NCBI GenBank assembly: GCA_029959085.1
Contig: JARWIR010000003.1
Span: 26,055,505-26,119,504 of the forward strand
Direction of reading: 5' to 3'
Source of the DNA: Nemophila menziesii
Taxonomy: Eukaryota > Streptophyta > Magnoliopsida > Boraginales > Hydrophyllaceae
Length of the DNA: 64,000 nucleotides
Shown here: in pieces, positions 21,358-32,654 of the stretch
Layout of the letters: every line of letters starts with the position of its first letter
Numbering within the stretch: position 1 is the stretch's first letter
Position numbers and translations under genes: made by a program
Notes under the pieces: model-generated
What the model was told of the DNA's origin: nothing
Databases searched by the model: none
What the model saw: the letters and a program-made list of their open reading frames with translations, nothing else

Positions 21358-22496
21358 CACGACCTTCAAGGAGGCTCACCCGGGACCAGGATCTACTTTG
21401 TCGTGGTTTAACTTCTATGAAATCTTTATTCGGGTAGTAAATTCCTTTTAAAACTATGTCCGCTAAAGTCTATGGGTGTTGGAGTAGACGCCATGCTTGT
21501 CATGCCAGTAAAGTCGTATTAGCCCTTTTCAAGTCTCTAAAGACCAAGCCTCAAATAATCTTGGCTGCTGTCATCTTTTCCCACTCCAGCCAGTGGATTT
21601 TCCTATTCTGAAGAGAGTTCCACCTTAATCGTGCAATTATAGAAGCTATCTTCTTACAAAAACCAACCGGGAAAGAGAAAATAGACATCGCATAGGTAGG
21701 AATTTCCTGAAGGGCCGCTTTAATTATCACTTATTTGCCTTCTTTAAACAGGAGTTTTGCGATCCATCCTCGCGCTTTACCGAAAACTTTAGCCACAATC
21801 CACTGTAAAGTGTCCACTTTCGATCTTTTGTGACATAATGGAATACCAAGATATTTTCTCAAATCTTCAACCTCTGAGATAAGAAGCGTTTTAGTCACTT
21901 GTTTCCTGATCGGCTTCGGCGTTTGTTTGCTAAAGCATACAACCGACTTGTTAAAGTTGACTCTCTGGCCTGAACAACTACAATAAGTCTCAATACATTC
22001 CTGAAATTCTTCTAGATCTTGTCCATCAAGTGAGAGAAAGAAAAGCAAGTCATCTGCGAAAAGAAGATGAGAAATAATCTAGCAGTTTTGCGTAATCCAT
22101 ATACCTTGTATCCCGCCATCCGTAACTTTCTGTTAAATGATGATGATCAAAGATTCTGTAAGTAAAGAGAACAATAACGGTGAAAGTGGATTTCCTTGGC
22201 GAAGCCCCTGTCCAGGTTTGAAAAACGGTTGTTTCTCTCCATTGATATTGATTTGGAATGAGACTGTCATGATACAGTTCCATATCCAATTGATCCATTT
22301 TTGGCAAAACCCGTTCCTTCCAAAAGTGTTCTTAAAAAGTCCCATCTAACCTGGTCATAAGCTTTGGCCATATCAAGCTTAATAACCGCAAAATGTGTCT
22401 CCTTTTTCAGTTTACTGTTCATAAAGAAAGAAACCTCTTGTAATGTTATCTTGTTTCGCTCTCCCTTTGATAAAAGTAGCCTGTGTTGGGTTAGGA
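21358..22496 (-). pseudogene. L1-type LINE ORF2 reverse-transcriptase fragment
   Basis: On the minus strand the order is: PTQATFIKGR near 22,490-22,460, KLDMAKAYDQVRWDFL near 22,380-22,335, GQGLRQGNPLSPLLFSLL near 22,200-22,150, the catalytic LLFADDLLFFLS (FADD at 22,060-22,049), DLRKYLGIPLCHKRSKVDTL near 21,860-21,800, and AALQEIPTYAMSIFSFPVG near 21,715-21,660. These are the successive blocks of a plant LINE-1 reverse transcriptase. Several frameshifts and stops break it. Both ends are cut without a poly(A) tail: one end abuts the kinase 5' region at 21,357, the other abuts an F-box 3' fragment at 22,497. It is therefore a fragment carried by rearrangement rather than a clean retro-insertion. 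Confidence 0.85.
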
Positions 22497-22598
22497 CAGT
22501 TTAGTTTCTCTTAGTTAGTTTAAGAAGAGTTACTATGTTATGTTATATATTAATTCTGTGTTTTTTATTAAACTCTCTGATATGTAATTGCGATCAAC
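22497..22598 (+). pseudogene. F-box gene 3'-end fragment
   Basis: These 100 bp match the 3' end and downstream region of the F-box genes (GTTTAGTTTCTCTTAGTTAG and on). They are the inverted repeat of 24,795-24,907, the 3' flank of F-box copy C. The fragment is joined directly to the receptor-kinase fragment at 22,603. Confidence 0.8.
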
Positions 22599-22602
22599 AT
22601 TA

Positions 22603-23172
22603 GTTGTATTTGCCACACTAAATGTTTTGATTCTATTTAACTGCCCTAACTGTGGAGGTATTTGACCCGTGAATTGATTGCTTTCAAGATTGAGGTTGTT
22701 AAGATAAGTACAATTTGAAAGATTAATCGGAATCTCTCCTGTGAATTTATTGCCTGAGAGGTCAAGATTCACCACAAATGGAATTATTAACGAGATATTA
22801 GATGATAGATTTCCATGAAGCTTGTTTCTTGAAAGATCTAACCCTGTCATAGATGTGCAATTTTTTTTAAACCCTCAGGAAATTCACCTTCAAGTCCCAT
22901 ATCTGAAAGCTGGATATTTAAAACCTTGCTTTCATCAGGATGCCAGCATTCAATTCCTAAATATTTTCAAATAGCCCCCTCGGTTTTTTATTATCGAAGT
23001 TCCATGAAGAGAATACTATGTTGGTTGGGTCTTTTAATGATTTTGATATTGATATTAGACAATCAATATCAGTTTGAATACTGTAACAAGGAAGACTATT
23101 TAATAGTAATCCAAATAGTATACTAATAATAGCAGAGACTGCTCCGCTATATAGTGCCATCCTCGCTAACAC
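22603..23172 (-). pseudogene. BIR1-like 5' fragment, copy C (broken)
   Basis: Covers the signal peptide and ectodomain up to the last LRRs ([16 protein letters not shown]... through [12 protein letters not shown]), then stops abruptly at about 22,603. The juxtamembrane, transmembrane and kinase parts are missing. At least two indels break the frame: around 22,985-22,995 (NKTEGAICK region) and an extended T-run at 22,861-22,869. Upstream similarity to A and B continues to about 23,425. It cannot make a receptor; a transcript could at most give a short secreted peptide. Confidence 0.88.
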
Positions 23173-23424
23173 TACGCAAAAAGACTAAATAATTACTTAG
23201 ATTGTTGCTTAATAAATAGAGATAGCTTAGAATTTAAATCTGCAAAACCCAAGCTCACCTGAAATCCCAAAACAGGTATGTTTTAAATGAACTTATATGG
23301 TATTCAAGCCGATTTAGAAAAAGGTATGTGTTGAAATGGCCACCACAAATCTAAAGAAAAAGGAAAAATATATATGTTTAACAACATGAGCTTTTTTAAG
23401 GAAAAGAGCTGAAAAACAAAAGTT

Positions 23425-24790
23425 ATAATGGATAATGAGTAATTTTTAGTTTCCATCTTAAACTTCTCAATATTGCATTGAAAAACTTATCTGCAACAAA
23501 CATAGATTGTACACCACTAATGTATATGTATATAATATATAGTAATCAACATAAAATCTATTTTTTAAACTACACCACTCCCCATATACTTTCTTTAATA
23601 TGATTTGGAATGGAGTGTATTGACTTGTAACTTAATTACAATCTCGGTTTTGGGTCCCACTCTAACATCAAAGGCGCAATCAAATCTCAAGAACACTTGA
23701 TATCTTTCTGTAACTTTGTTTTCCTTTTAGTTACATTGGTTACAAACTTGTTTTACTATCTGTTTAAAATTAGGCTCTGCAATAGAAGGTATAATGTTCT
23801 TTTGCTCCAAACTGATGTTCTGTTTTAACGGAATGAAAAATGTATCGCCTTAACGGAATGAAAAATGGTTCAACTTTTCCGATTTAACATCTATCTCACA
23901 GGGCTTCAATGGACTATTAACCTCTTTATCACTCAATTGAGCTTCAGAAACTTGTTTCATGGGACCTAAAGATATCGATAACAACGACTATTCTGAAGAC
24001 TCTTCTGTGACAAAACTGTCATGGTCAACATTTTTTGTATACCATCATCTAAATCGCTTCTTTTAATTGAATATCTTCATATTCACCATCAGTTATTTTG
24101 CAATTATGGTATCTATCACTGATCAGGAGATATAAAAAGGCTGACCAGTTCTTTTGTTTCTCTTCTTTCTTCTCCTCTTTTTATTTTCTTTTTATTTTCC
24201 ATTAACCATGCTGGAGCTTCTCTTCTGGGGCCTGGGGTTTGCACTATTCTTGATTCTCATCAATATAAAAAGAAGTAAAAAAACAACAAAAATGTACAGA
24301 AATAATACAATTTAAGGCTATATTTCAAAAGACTCCCTTGTTCTATACGCAAGTTCACTAATAGGATAATAGCACATTCATGTACCTATACCCAAATGTG
24401 ACATCACAAAACAAGTTTTGACTCAGCTTTAAATTAGGTAGGGTGAATTACATGAATGTATTATGTGATATAGCAAATGTTCCCCAATGTTATTCCAAAT
24501 GGTAGCAAAATATATCTGTTATAAATTATAATAAGTTGTTTAGCTTTTAGAAGGATTTGGAATATATGACAATTGGTTATTGGGTGAAAACTGATATCAA
24601 GATCCCTGATTCGAGATGTTTAATTTATAGCTCTCAACCATAGATCTGCTCTATGTTGGCAAGGATCCTAACACTATAAAATATGACATCAGATTTCAAG
24701 TGTTTCGAAACATCATAAATTTGAGAATATCAAAAAGAAAAAGATAATGTTACTAATTTAACACAACTTTTAACCAAAACAAATTCAACC
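23425..24790 (-). other. unique region with possible unrecognised gene remnant
   Basis: This stretch is not duplicated elsewhere in the window. On the minus strand it has short coding-like pieces: a lysine/arginine-rich segment near 24,210-24,150 and a stretch near 23,970-23,880 containing GPMKQVSEAQLSDKEVNSPL and KPCEIDVKSEKLNH, separated by stops. That could be exons or a decayed gene; I do not recognise a family. Low confidence. Confidence 0.25.
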
Positions 24791-24897
24791 ATAAACACTG
24801 GACATACTACTAATGTTGATCGCAATTACATATCAGAGAGTTAATCAAAAACACGGAATTAATATATAACATAACATAGTAACTCTTCTTAAACTAA

Positions 24898-25959
24898 CTA
24901 ATTAAGAGAAACTAAACTCTCCTGGTAAAGCATACCACAATCACCTTTTAATCCAAACCTTGTAAACTCATGAGGTGAATCAAGGGAAAAAGAGGCAATA
25001 TCTCCAATATCAGATACACACAAAATTTCAGTTTCATCCCTCCACAACAAATGAGGACGATACACCATTATATTTTCAAACGGGCCCAATCTAACTTTTC
25101 TACTCCAACTTTTCACCACACCATATTCCTTCATCACCCATATATCAATATATTGTTGAAGACCACTGTAAAAACGATAATCAAACACACTCAAACAATC
25201 CTTCACCACTTTCATATTTTTCCATAAACTCTTACCAAAAGTTTCATTCGGAAAATTCATCTCTCCAAACACTTCCTTGTTCAAATCAAATGTAATTATA
25301 GAGTCTTCATGTCCGTGAAATGTCTTAGATACCCAATGCAATACTCCATTTAAAGGTGCTCCGGGAGCATACATTTGCGGAAACTCAAACTTTATTTTTT
25401 TCCATGAATTAGTACTAAGATTGTATACCCCAGTTATGTCTCTATTTTTTTCATTTACCAAAAACGTAACAACTTTATACTCGTTTTTCCCAGAATCGAA
25501 GCCTAATCCAAATGCTTCTACATAAACCTTGCTTTTGCTTATGGATTTGAAAGAGTATGGGCAAGGAAGCACTTTAAAATCTCTAGTGGCTGGATTAGCT
25601 AAAACAATGTTTCGTTTATCTGAGAAACAAATCAAGCCATTACAAGGCAATGAAACCTCGGGGATTTTACCATTCAACACATCTACATACCTTTGAACGA
25701 AGGTGTAAGGTATCTCGAAATTTGAGGAGATTCGAGTAAGTGATTCAGGTGAATGAAAGGACAACAATTCTTCTTTGTGAACAAACCGGTTAATTAAAAC
25801 ACATTCAGCTTTGTTTTGTTTTAGGTGCAAGCTGATGAAATTAGGGCTTTTTATCAAACGGGACCAAGCTTTCGAAACACACTGGAAACGCACCAATGAC
25901 TTGACAGGCAATTTTACTAGAATCTCGACAGTCAAGTCTTCAGGTAAAGTTTTGTCCAT
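24898..25959 (-). CDS. F-box protein with FBA domain, copy C (full-length form)
   Basis: Predicted 353 residues. F-box at about 4-43 (LPEDLTVEILVKLPVKSLVR, then FQCVSKAWSRLIKSPNF), then the FBA-like region (PCNGLICFSDKRNIVLANPA; APGAPLNGVLHWVSK). Unlike copies A and B it continues past WRDET with EILCVSDIGDIASFSLDSPH and ends LYQESLVSLN, so it represents the unshifted C-terminus. I start at 25,959 because the 5'UTR-intron acceptor ends at 25,973, as in the other copies; an upstream in-frame ATG at 26,049 lies within the intron. It is inverted relative to A and B and clearly diverged from both, so it is an older paralogue. Likely role: substrate receptor in an SCF ubiquitin ligase; substrate unknown. 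Confidence 0.88.
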   Translation of the reverse strand: MDKTLPEDLTVEILVKLPVKSLVRFQCVSKAWSRLIKSPNFISLHLKQNKAECVLINRFVHKEELLSFHSPESLTRISSNFEIPYTFVQRYVDVLNGKIPEVSLPCNGLICFSDKRNIVLANPATRDFKVLPCPYSFKSISKSKVYVEAFGLGFDSGKNEYKVVTFLVNEKNRDITGVYNLSTNSWKKIKFEFPQMYAPGAPLNGVLHWVSKTFHGHEDSIITFDLNKEVFGEMNFPNETFGKSLWKNMKVVKDCLSVFDYRFYSGLQQYIDIWVMKEYGVVKSWSRKVRLGPFENIMVYRPHLLWRDETEILCVSDIGDIASFSLDSPHEFTRFGLKGDCGMLYQESLVSLN

Positions 25960-25972
25960 TTTTGCAAGCTCA

Positions 25973-26438
25973 CTGCAAATATTACATGAATAATAATCAA
26001 AATTCAAAAATAAAAAATCAACTCTTTCTTGGGTTAATTTCACTATCATTTAACTTTGATAACAGTTTTAACTTATCATTTGATTTCCACATATGATCAT
26101 CTACTACTATTTTTATTTAAAAACAATATAAAATTCCTCAAGCACAATATTACACTGTTAGTTTTTTTTACATAAATAATAAACATGTCAAAGGTAAAAC
26201 TTCAAACAAGTTTCATGATCCGGATTGATGGATCTTGGTTGAAAAGACATTGCTGGTTGAGCTTTAATTAAAAGTTGTTGATTGATAAAAAAAAAAAACT
26301 TCAAACAAAAATGTAACTCAAAATTGAGGGTTTATGTGAGCTAAAATGTCTCAAGCAGAAAATAAAACTAAAAAGATAAAAATGATAACAAAATTAACAA
26401 AGGAAAATTCTCGTACGTGTGTATAGAGTAAAAATTAC
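25973..26438 (-). other. predicted 5'UTR intron of F-box gene C
   Basis: Minus-strand donor ACAG|GTAATTTTTAC at 26,438 and acceptor ATTTGCAG at 25,973, equivalent to the introns of copies A and B. Upstream of it the TCP-type GTGGGGCCCAC box is retained near 26,600. Confidence 0.6.
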
Positions 26439-26728
26439 CTGTAAAAGTTGAAGAGATATATAGGCTAAGGTGGAGATGATGAACGATGAGGTAAAAGAGC
26501 TGCGTTTAGTTCTTTTTCTTTGAAGACGATGAAGACCTCGGTTCAAGTGTGAATGTTCGGACCGTTTTGATAAAAGAGCAACAAGCCAAAGAGGATTGTG
26601 GGCCCCACGGGTTTATGAAATGCTATAATTTTTTTAGACAATGCTATAAGATTCTAGCTGGCCTGTGTTATATTTTTATATTAGAGTTTTTCTTTTTGTC
26701 TTTTGGACCTGTAAAAGAAAAAAGAGCC

Positions 26729-27675
26729 AATTAGAGATTAATGTCTATTAAAAAACTTATTTAAAAAAAAGGTGCCTAGAATAAGATTCTTTATAGAAAA
26801 ATGTCCCATCCCAAACTACCCCTGTAATTAAAAATTAAAAAAAAAAGAAATTAAGAAAAAACAAAACAAAAACTAATAAACACACGCGCGCGTCCGTGAA
26901 ATTTTTTTAAAATCGTCATAACTAATTCAAAAAAAATCAAAAAAATAAAAAAATTTATATATTTGGATAAAGCAAATTAATATGTACGTCTATGATTTTT
27001 TTCAGAATTTTTTGAATTTTTTTATTTTTTTGAATTTTTTTGAATTCTTTAATTCGCAAAACATGGAATTCCATGTTTTGATATAGGGAATTTGTTTTTC
27101 GCAGACACGAAATTCGTTGTTTAAAACATGGAATTCCATGTTTAAAACATGGAATTCCATGTTCTGCGAATTAAAAAATTAAAAAAAAACAAAAAAACCA
27201 AAAAATTCAGAAAATTCCGAAAAAAATCATAGACGTAAATATTAATTTGATTTATCCAAATATGATTTTTTTCGATTTTTCTGATTTTTTTTTGAATTAG
27301 TTATAGCGATTTTAAAAAAATTTCACGGACGCGCGCGTGTGATGAAATTAGTAGTAGGTGGTGGTGGTGGTGGTGGTTGTGGTGGCTGTAGTGGTGGTGG
27401 TGGTGGTTGTGATGGTGGAGGTGGTTGTGGTGGTGGTTGTGGTGGTGGTGGTGGTGGTGGTGGTGGAAATACCCTATTATTTGTTTAAGTTTTAAAAATA
27501 AATATTGTATTAAAAATAAAATAATATATTTAATAATAAGGATAGTATAGGTATAAAAAATATAAAGGGGATGTTTTCTAAAAATAATTGTTCTATTAGG
27601 CATTTATCTCTAAATAAGAAAATTAGAGGCTTAAAAAAATTAAAGGCATCATTAAGGAGGCATTTATCTCTAATT
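26729..27675. mobile_element. fold-back element with long palindromic core
   Basis: Short matching ends in inverted orientation (AATTAGAGATTAATG at the left; AATTAGAGATAAATG on the opposite strand at the right) enclose a palindrome at 26,881-27,340 bounded by CACACGCGCGCGTCCGTGAA and its complement, able to form a hairpin of about 460 nt. The loop region has several copies of ACATGGAATTCCATGT. It lies in the F-box C upstream region: sequence matching copies A and B resumes at about 27,697, so it is an insertion. A related element is at about 61,915-62,655. A clear target duplication is not visible and there is no transposase. Confidence 0.7.
27355..27472. repeat. GGT/TGG-rich simple repeat
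   Basis: Degenerate (GGT)n tract beside the palindromic core. On the minus strand it reads as a run of histidines in an open frame, which is a repeat artefact. Confidence 0.9.
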
Positions 27676-27989
27676 ACCTCAAGAAAAAATCGTTCCTAAA
27701 GTTATATATAATTTTATTTTTTTAACTTTTTAGTAGAAATTAGAATATTTGTCAATATATATTAAAAAATAATTTTAGATCTAGAATTACTTTAAATGTC
27801 CTTTTAAGACATTTTTTTTTTCTAAAAGTGTTTTTTAAATTTTATAAAACTTTTATAGGTTTAAAAGCATTTTATGTATTTAAAAAAAATATCAAACAAA
27901 CAATAAATGTGTTACACAAATTGTTGACAACAATACTGAGGGTAGAATGAATATTACCACTCTAAACCTAAATTAGGGGTTATTAGATT

Positions 27990-29569
27990 TTCAGTGTTGT
28001 GATAACTGTGATCAATACGAGCAAGATAAATGGCAAAAGTTATTTTGCTTCGAAGATATGTAAAATCTTGTTGAGGTTATTGAGGTTGGACCAAAGGAAT
28101 TTTTACTCCACTGGAGATAGAATTATAAGGATGAGAAACTGAGCTCTCGATTCTTCCACTATGGGATTGGCTTGTCATTGAAATGAGTCTTTTAGAGTGA
28201 TCATGGTTTGGTTTATGTACAATCTGATAAGCACCATTTTAAAGGACTCGGTGTTTACTTTATAGATCTCAAATGCTTAAATATTAAGGATTTATCAATT
28301 ATTCTAAGTGTTTGCTTTCCTAGGGCGGTTCCCTTGCTTGAAGGATCACGTGTTGAGTTGTGGTAAATCCTAGATAGATATGGGGATCCATTAAAGTCTT
28401 TGAGAAATATTTTGATAAGATCTAGTGTATGCTTAGTTACCTTGTGTTGACGCTTCAAGAAATTTATTCTAAAACAAAAATAGAGTAGTCATAATGCTTA
28501 AAGTGAAGCTTTACGGTAACCAGTTTAACAATCTAAAAAAGAGACCTAAGTTAAGATCAATCATCGTTAGTTTAGGTGAGTCGAGTTAGAAAAGATGTTT
28601 AACATCTTTACACATCTTTTTCCAAAGGAGTTGATGTCCTAAATCAACATTTAGATAGAAAACAATCTTGGTCAATATTGTTCTTTGTAATGCTACCGGC
28701 CCAATGTCTAAATTCCCCTAAAAAAATTATGATTTTTTTTAGGACTGGGTACATATGATCCTTAGCAAGTCGCATGGTCAACATGTTTAAGTTTCCAAAT
28801 CTATTTTGCCTATCTTGTTGCTTTATGTGTCTGGTTTATACCATATAGTGACTTATTAAGCTTTTCCTTATAGTTTCCTATATAACAAATGCTCCAAGTT
28901 AAACCATATAGATCTCCTCATCTAGATCTATATTCAAAGAACACGGTCTTGGCATCCACCAAATGTATGACTGGTTCGTGAATGATGGTTTGAGATGATA
29001 AATATTTAATGGTGGAAATCTTGGTCAACGGTGAGTGGGTTCCAGATAATCTAAGCCTTTGGGTGGAACCCTAAATGACGAATCTATCCTTGACTTTTCC
29101 TATTGACCTACCAGGTCTCAAAGGACAAAAATTGCTTACTGCTAATTGGTTTACAAACCTTCATTAATTTGGTAGTTCTACGCGTGGTTTGGTCTACTAA
29201 ATACAATTTTACTATTAGCAACCTCTAATTAAAACTAGCCACTACTAGAACTTATCGCAGTAGAAAGCATGTTATTATCTCCTTATGGACCTTATACAAG
29301 TGGTAGTGATATAGTGAGTCAAATAAAGGACTCAAACATACGTCTCTTAATACTTATGTGTTTATATTTTGGGACATTACTAGGACTCAAAGATATAGGC
29401 ATTAAATAAATATTACCATTTCTACATGTAGATAAGTATTAGAAGACAAGTTATTAGCAGATATAATAGCATGCAAATAGGTATATAAGTCACACATAAT
29501 TTTTCGAGGAAAATATGGTATTCTAAAGTCTTGGTATCTCTAGTTTCCCAAGAAAAGCTTTTCATTTAA

Positions 29570-29629
<60 letters not shown>

Positions 29630-29914
29630 TACTATGTCCTGAGCATAGTATATTATGAACAAGTCGATGAATTGGGGACCAAAGTTAACTTTATAGAAGT
29701 TTGGAAACCCTACTAAGGCCATACACCCCCCACACTCTCATATTTAAGTGTTACATGTTGAGTGTATATCCATTTCAAATCTCATATGGGGTTTAGTCTA
29801 AGGTTTTCAAGGAGTACAATACCTAGTATAAAACCTGACAGATAATACAACTTCCCCCACATGATGATGGTAAACCTAAATTGATAACATGACATCTTTT
29901 GTTCCTTTAGGGAC
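27990..29914 (-). pseudogene. copia-type pol remnant (3' part, reverse transcriptase)
   Basis: On the minus strand near 28,960-28,830 the words VDAKTVF, then IDLDEEIYMV and NYKEKLNKSLYG (in shifting frames) are the plant Ty1/copia reverse-transcriptase blocks. Together with the pre-integrase and gag remnants at 31,845-32,654 the order on the minus strand is gag, pre-integrase, integrase, reverse transcriptase, as expected for copia. The solo LTR at 29,920-31,437 has inserted into it. Numerous stops and frameshifts. The part at 27,990-28,780 has no recognisable domain. Confidence 0.6.
29572..29627. repeat. (AT)n microsatellite
   Basis: About 28 uninterrupted AT dinucleotides within the copia remnant. 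Confidence 0.95.
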
Positions 29915-29919
29915 TATTG

Positions 29920-31437
29920 TGGTGGGTCCTGGTGTGTTATAAAATTAAGTACTGAAATAAAATGAACCACAATACCGAAAGTGTATGGTTGTCCAAGTAA
30001 TATCCGATAAATCGAGTTTCATTCTCAGGGACGGATTAGGTACAACTCAAGTATTAATCAAGTAGTAAGAATAATTGTTTAACAGAAAAATAAAATAAAA
30101 TATTTTTGTTTGGTTTTCTAAAATTAAAAGATGCATTATAATAAATTACTAAAATAATATAAAGAAAGTAAATAAGATTTAAACTTAAGAAGAGAAAGAG
30201 CACTTGATCCTCGCAAGGGTTTCAACTAACCTATCCAATTAATGCTTCTGTTAAGGGCTAAACTGGTATTAATGTGTTAGTCGGGACTCTAATATCTGCT
30301 AGCCCCCGTCAGGGTGATTATATCTATTTTCGAATGGTTAAGTCTCTTATCTCATTGGCTACATGGTTAGTTAAGCCCGTCAGGGTCAATAACGAATACT
30401 ACGCGTCTATTATCTATGTTTGTAATTAAACCCTCCGTCAAGGTGATCACTTTGCCACTCAAGTGAATAGCCTAATTACTAAGAGTTAAGTTTGATTCAT
30501 GACATCAAAATTAGTGATTAAAATGAAATAATAGTCAACAAAAAATACCTAATCTGATTTAAATAATTAAATCCCAAATTCAGATAACATAAATTAAATA
30601 GAATTTGGTTCATCCCGTATAGAGATTCTCAAGTACTAAAGAAATTAGTTCATAACGGAATTAAAAGCTGAAATAAAATAAAAGGAATACATAATTTCCA
30701 GTACAGAAAAGAAATAGGATAACCTAAAAGTTCGGTTGGCTGTTGTTGGAAGAATATAATTCCTCCATCTCTAGCTTCTCCTCTGCCTTCTTGCTCTGAC
30801 TTGAAAATATGAAGCCTCTGATGTAATTCTCTGAAGTGTTTGTAAAAAGGAGGCTAAAGGGTCTATTTATACTAGTAAATTCGGATTAGGCTTTCGGTTA
30901 AGAGCATTAGATCAAATTATAAAAAGCCCAAGATCATCTTCTTCTTTAATTCCTGTAACTGGTGTACAACCCTTAGTAAAACGGCTTTAACTTTTGCATA
31001 TCAACTCCAAATGGACTCATTCAAGTTGCTAAATTTTCCTAACTCAATAAGGAATAAAACCTATTTTACGGCCCAAAGACTAAATCCGCTCCTAAGTAGC
31101 CCAAAAACAGAAATTAGTAACAGTCATTCAGATCTGCAACTTCTTTAATCAATTCTTCGGAAATTTCTTTCTTTCCTTTGATCCTCCACTTGATCTAAGA
31201 CTTTAATTCTCACTTATCCTCCTTGTATTGGTTCTCCATAGAATCCATGAACCTAAGAACTTTATATTAAAAACAAACAAATTAACGCACAAAAGCTATT
31301 AAAATGCAAATAGTCAATTCCAAGGGGAGAAAGTGCAATATGACAAAATAAGCATGAAAGTCTATCAAATAAGTCAAATATTCACCTAAAATGATGTCTC
31401 CTAAGAGATAATATTTAGAAAAAATAGGGAGACATCA
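29920..31437 (-). mobile_element. solo LTR, inverted, with 5-bp TSD TATTG
   Basis: Begins TGGTGGGTCC and ends GAGACATCA (complement of TGATGTCTC), with the direct repeat TATTG at 29,915-29,919 and 31,438-31,442. Length 1,518 bp. It is the same family as the plus-strand LTR at 2,520-4,283. A TATA-like box lies near 30,872-30,863. With one LTR, no internal domain and a perfect target duplication, it is a solo LTR left by LTR-LTR recombination. In copy A only its right part survives (4,284-4,826). Confidence 0.92.
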
Positions 31438-32654
31438 TATTGCAACTATGTTATTTTGTTCAGACGCATACAAAGCACTTAATTCGTAAATTATTCTATT
31501 TGTTTCACTAAAACACCTTATAAAACAATGTTCATCGCACCTTTAGGACCTAGGTTAATGATTTTGAAACCAAGTTGGTTCAAAGTCCTGGCTAGATTAA
31601 AGTGCACTAGGTCTAATGTTTTAGTCTTTTAAGTAGTTATTGACTTTAAAGGATCATTTCGCATACTTGGACTTTTACACATATTTGATATTTAACAAAC
31701 TTATCAATGTTGTGATCATATATTAGTCTGAATTATTGAACACAACTGAAACACATAGGTTTATTAGGTTATCATGCCACACATACAAGGACTAAACATT
31801 GAAAGATAAATAGGTGCATTTTTATCCATATTAGTTCATGATGTTTAGTACACATATGCCCCTCTATCCAGGTATCGTGTCCCAATAGGTTCACCATTTT
31901 TAAGTATAACCAATTTTCCCCCATCGAAGATTAGTCTAAGGCCTATCGAGTTGAGAAGGCTATCATAGATCACATTTCCACAAGATGAGTGGACAAAGAG
32001 AACATCAAATAAAAATATATATTTACCCAAGGTTAGATTGAGTACAACCTTTCCATTTCCAATGACGCGGGTCATGGATGAGTTTACCATGCATACATAG
32101 TCTTTAGCATACGTTTCCTCAAACTCCTTGAACATGTTCTTATTTGAACAAATTTGGTTTGACGTTACAGTGTCCAAGACCCACTTGTTCTTGATTAGAC
32201 CCTTTTGTTTAATCCATTTGGTTGTACAATAGTCACCTTAAACAACAATAGTTTTAGAACCATTAGCTATATAAGAATTACACTTTTCCATTAGGAGGTT
32301 TGCCTCTTCACCTTTCATGTTGTTGACCACATCATTGTTCTTCCCTGAATTGTTTGCATCTAAAATATTTTGTAGAGTCTCCCAAATCGTTTTAGCCAAT
32401 TTCTCTTTGGATAAGAAGTCAATCATGGAACAAGTCTACTGGTTATAAGACCATTATCTAGCCACTTAATTATAGTTTTTTAATCTTGGCCTTAAGATCC
32501 TGGTAACAAGACAGTTTCTCATCAGTGGATGGAAAGTCCACTATGGGGGGACCAGTAAATAAAACATAATCGACATCTAGGTTTTAGAAAACATAGAAGA
32601 AAAAAATTCCCAACGTTTGTAGTTGGATCCCTTCAAGGATTCCAATTTAGACAT
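31438..32654 (-). pseudogene. copia-type gag/pre-integrase remnant (copy B)
   Basis: On the minus strand gag starts at 32,654-32,652 (MSKLESLKGSNYKRW) and continues through MIDFLSKEKLAKTIWETLQN near 32,426. The pre-integrase region at 32,177-31,845 has the words FEETYAKDYVCMVN, FDVLFVHSSCGNVIYDSLLN and LKNGEPIGTRY. Stops break the frame (for example near 32,237). It is longer than the copy A remnant because A lost about 240 bp. The solo LTR at 29,920-31,437 separates it from the reverse-transcriptase part. Confidence 0.7.

Noticed and set aside
27301..27603. Histidine-rich 100-residue open frame
   Set aside because: Arises from a (GGT)n-type simple repeat next to the palindrome.
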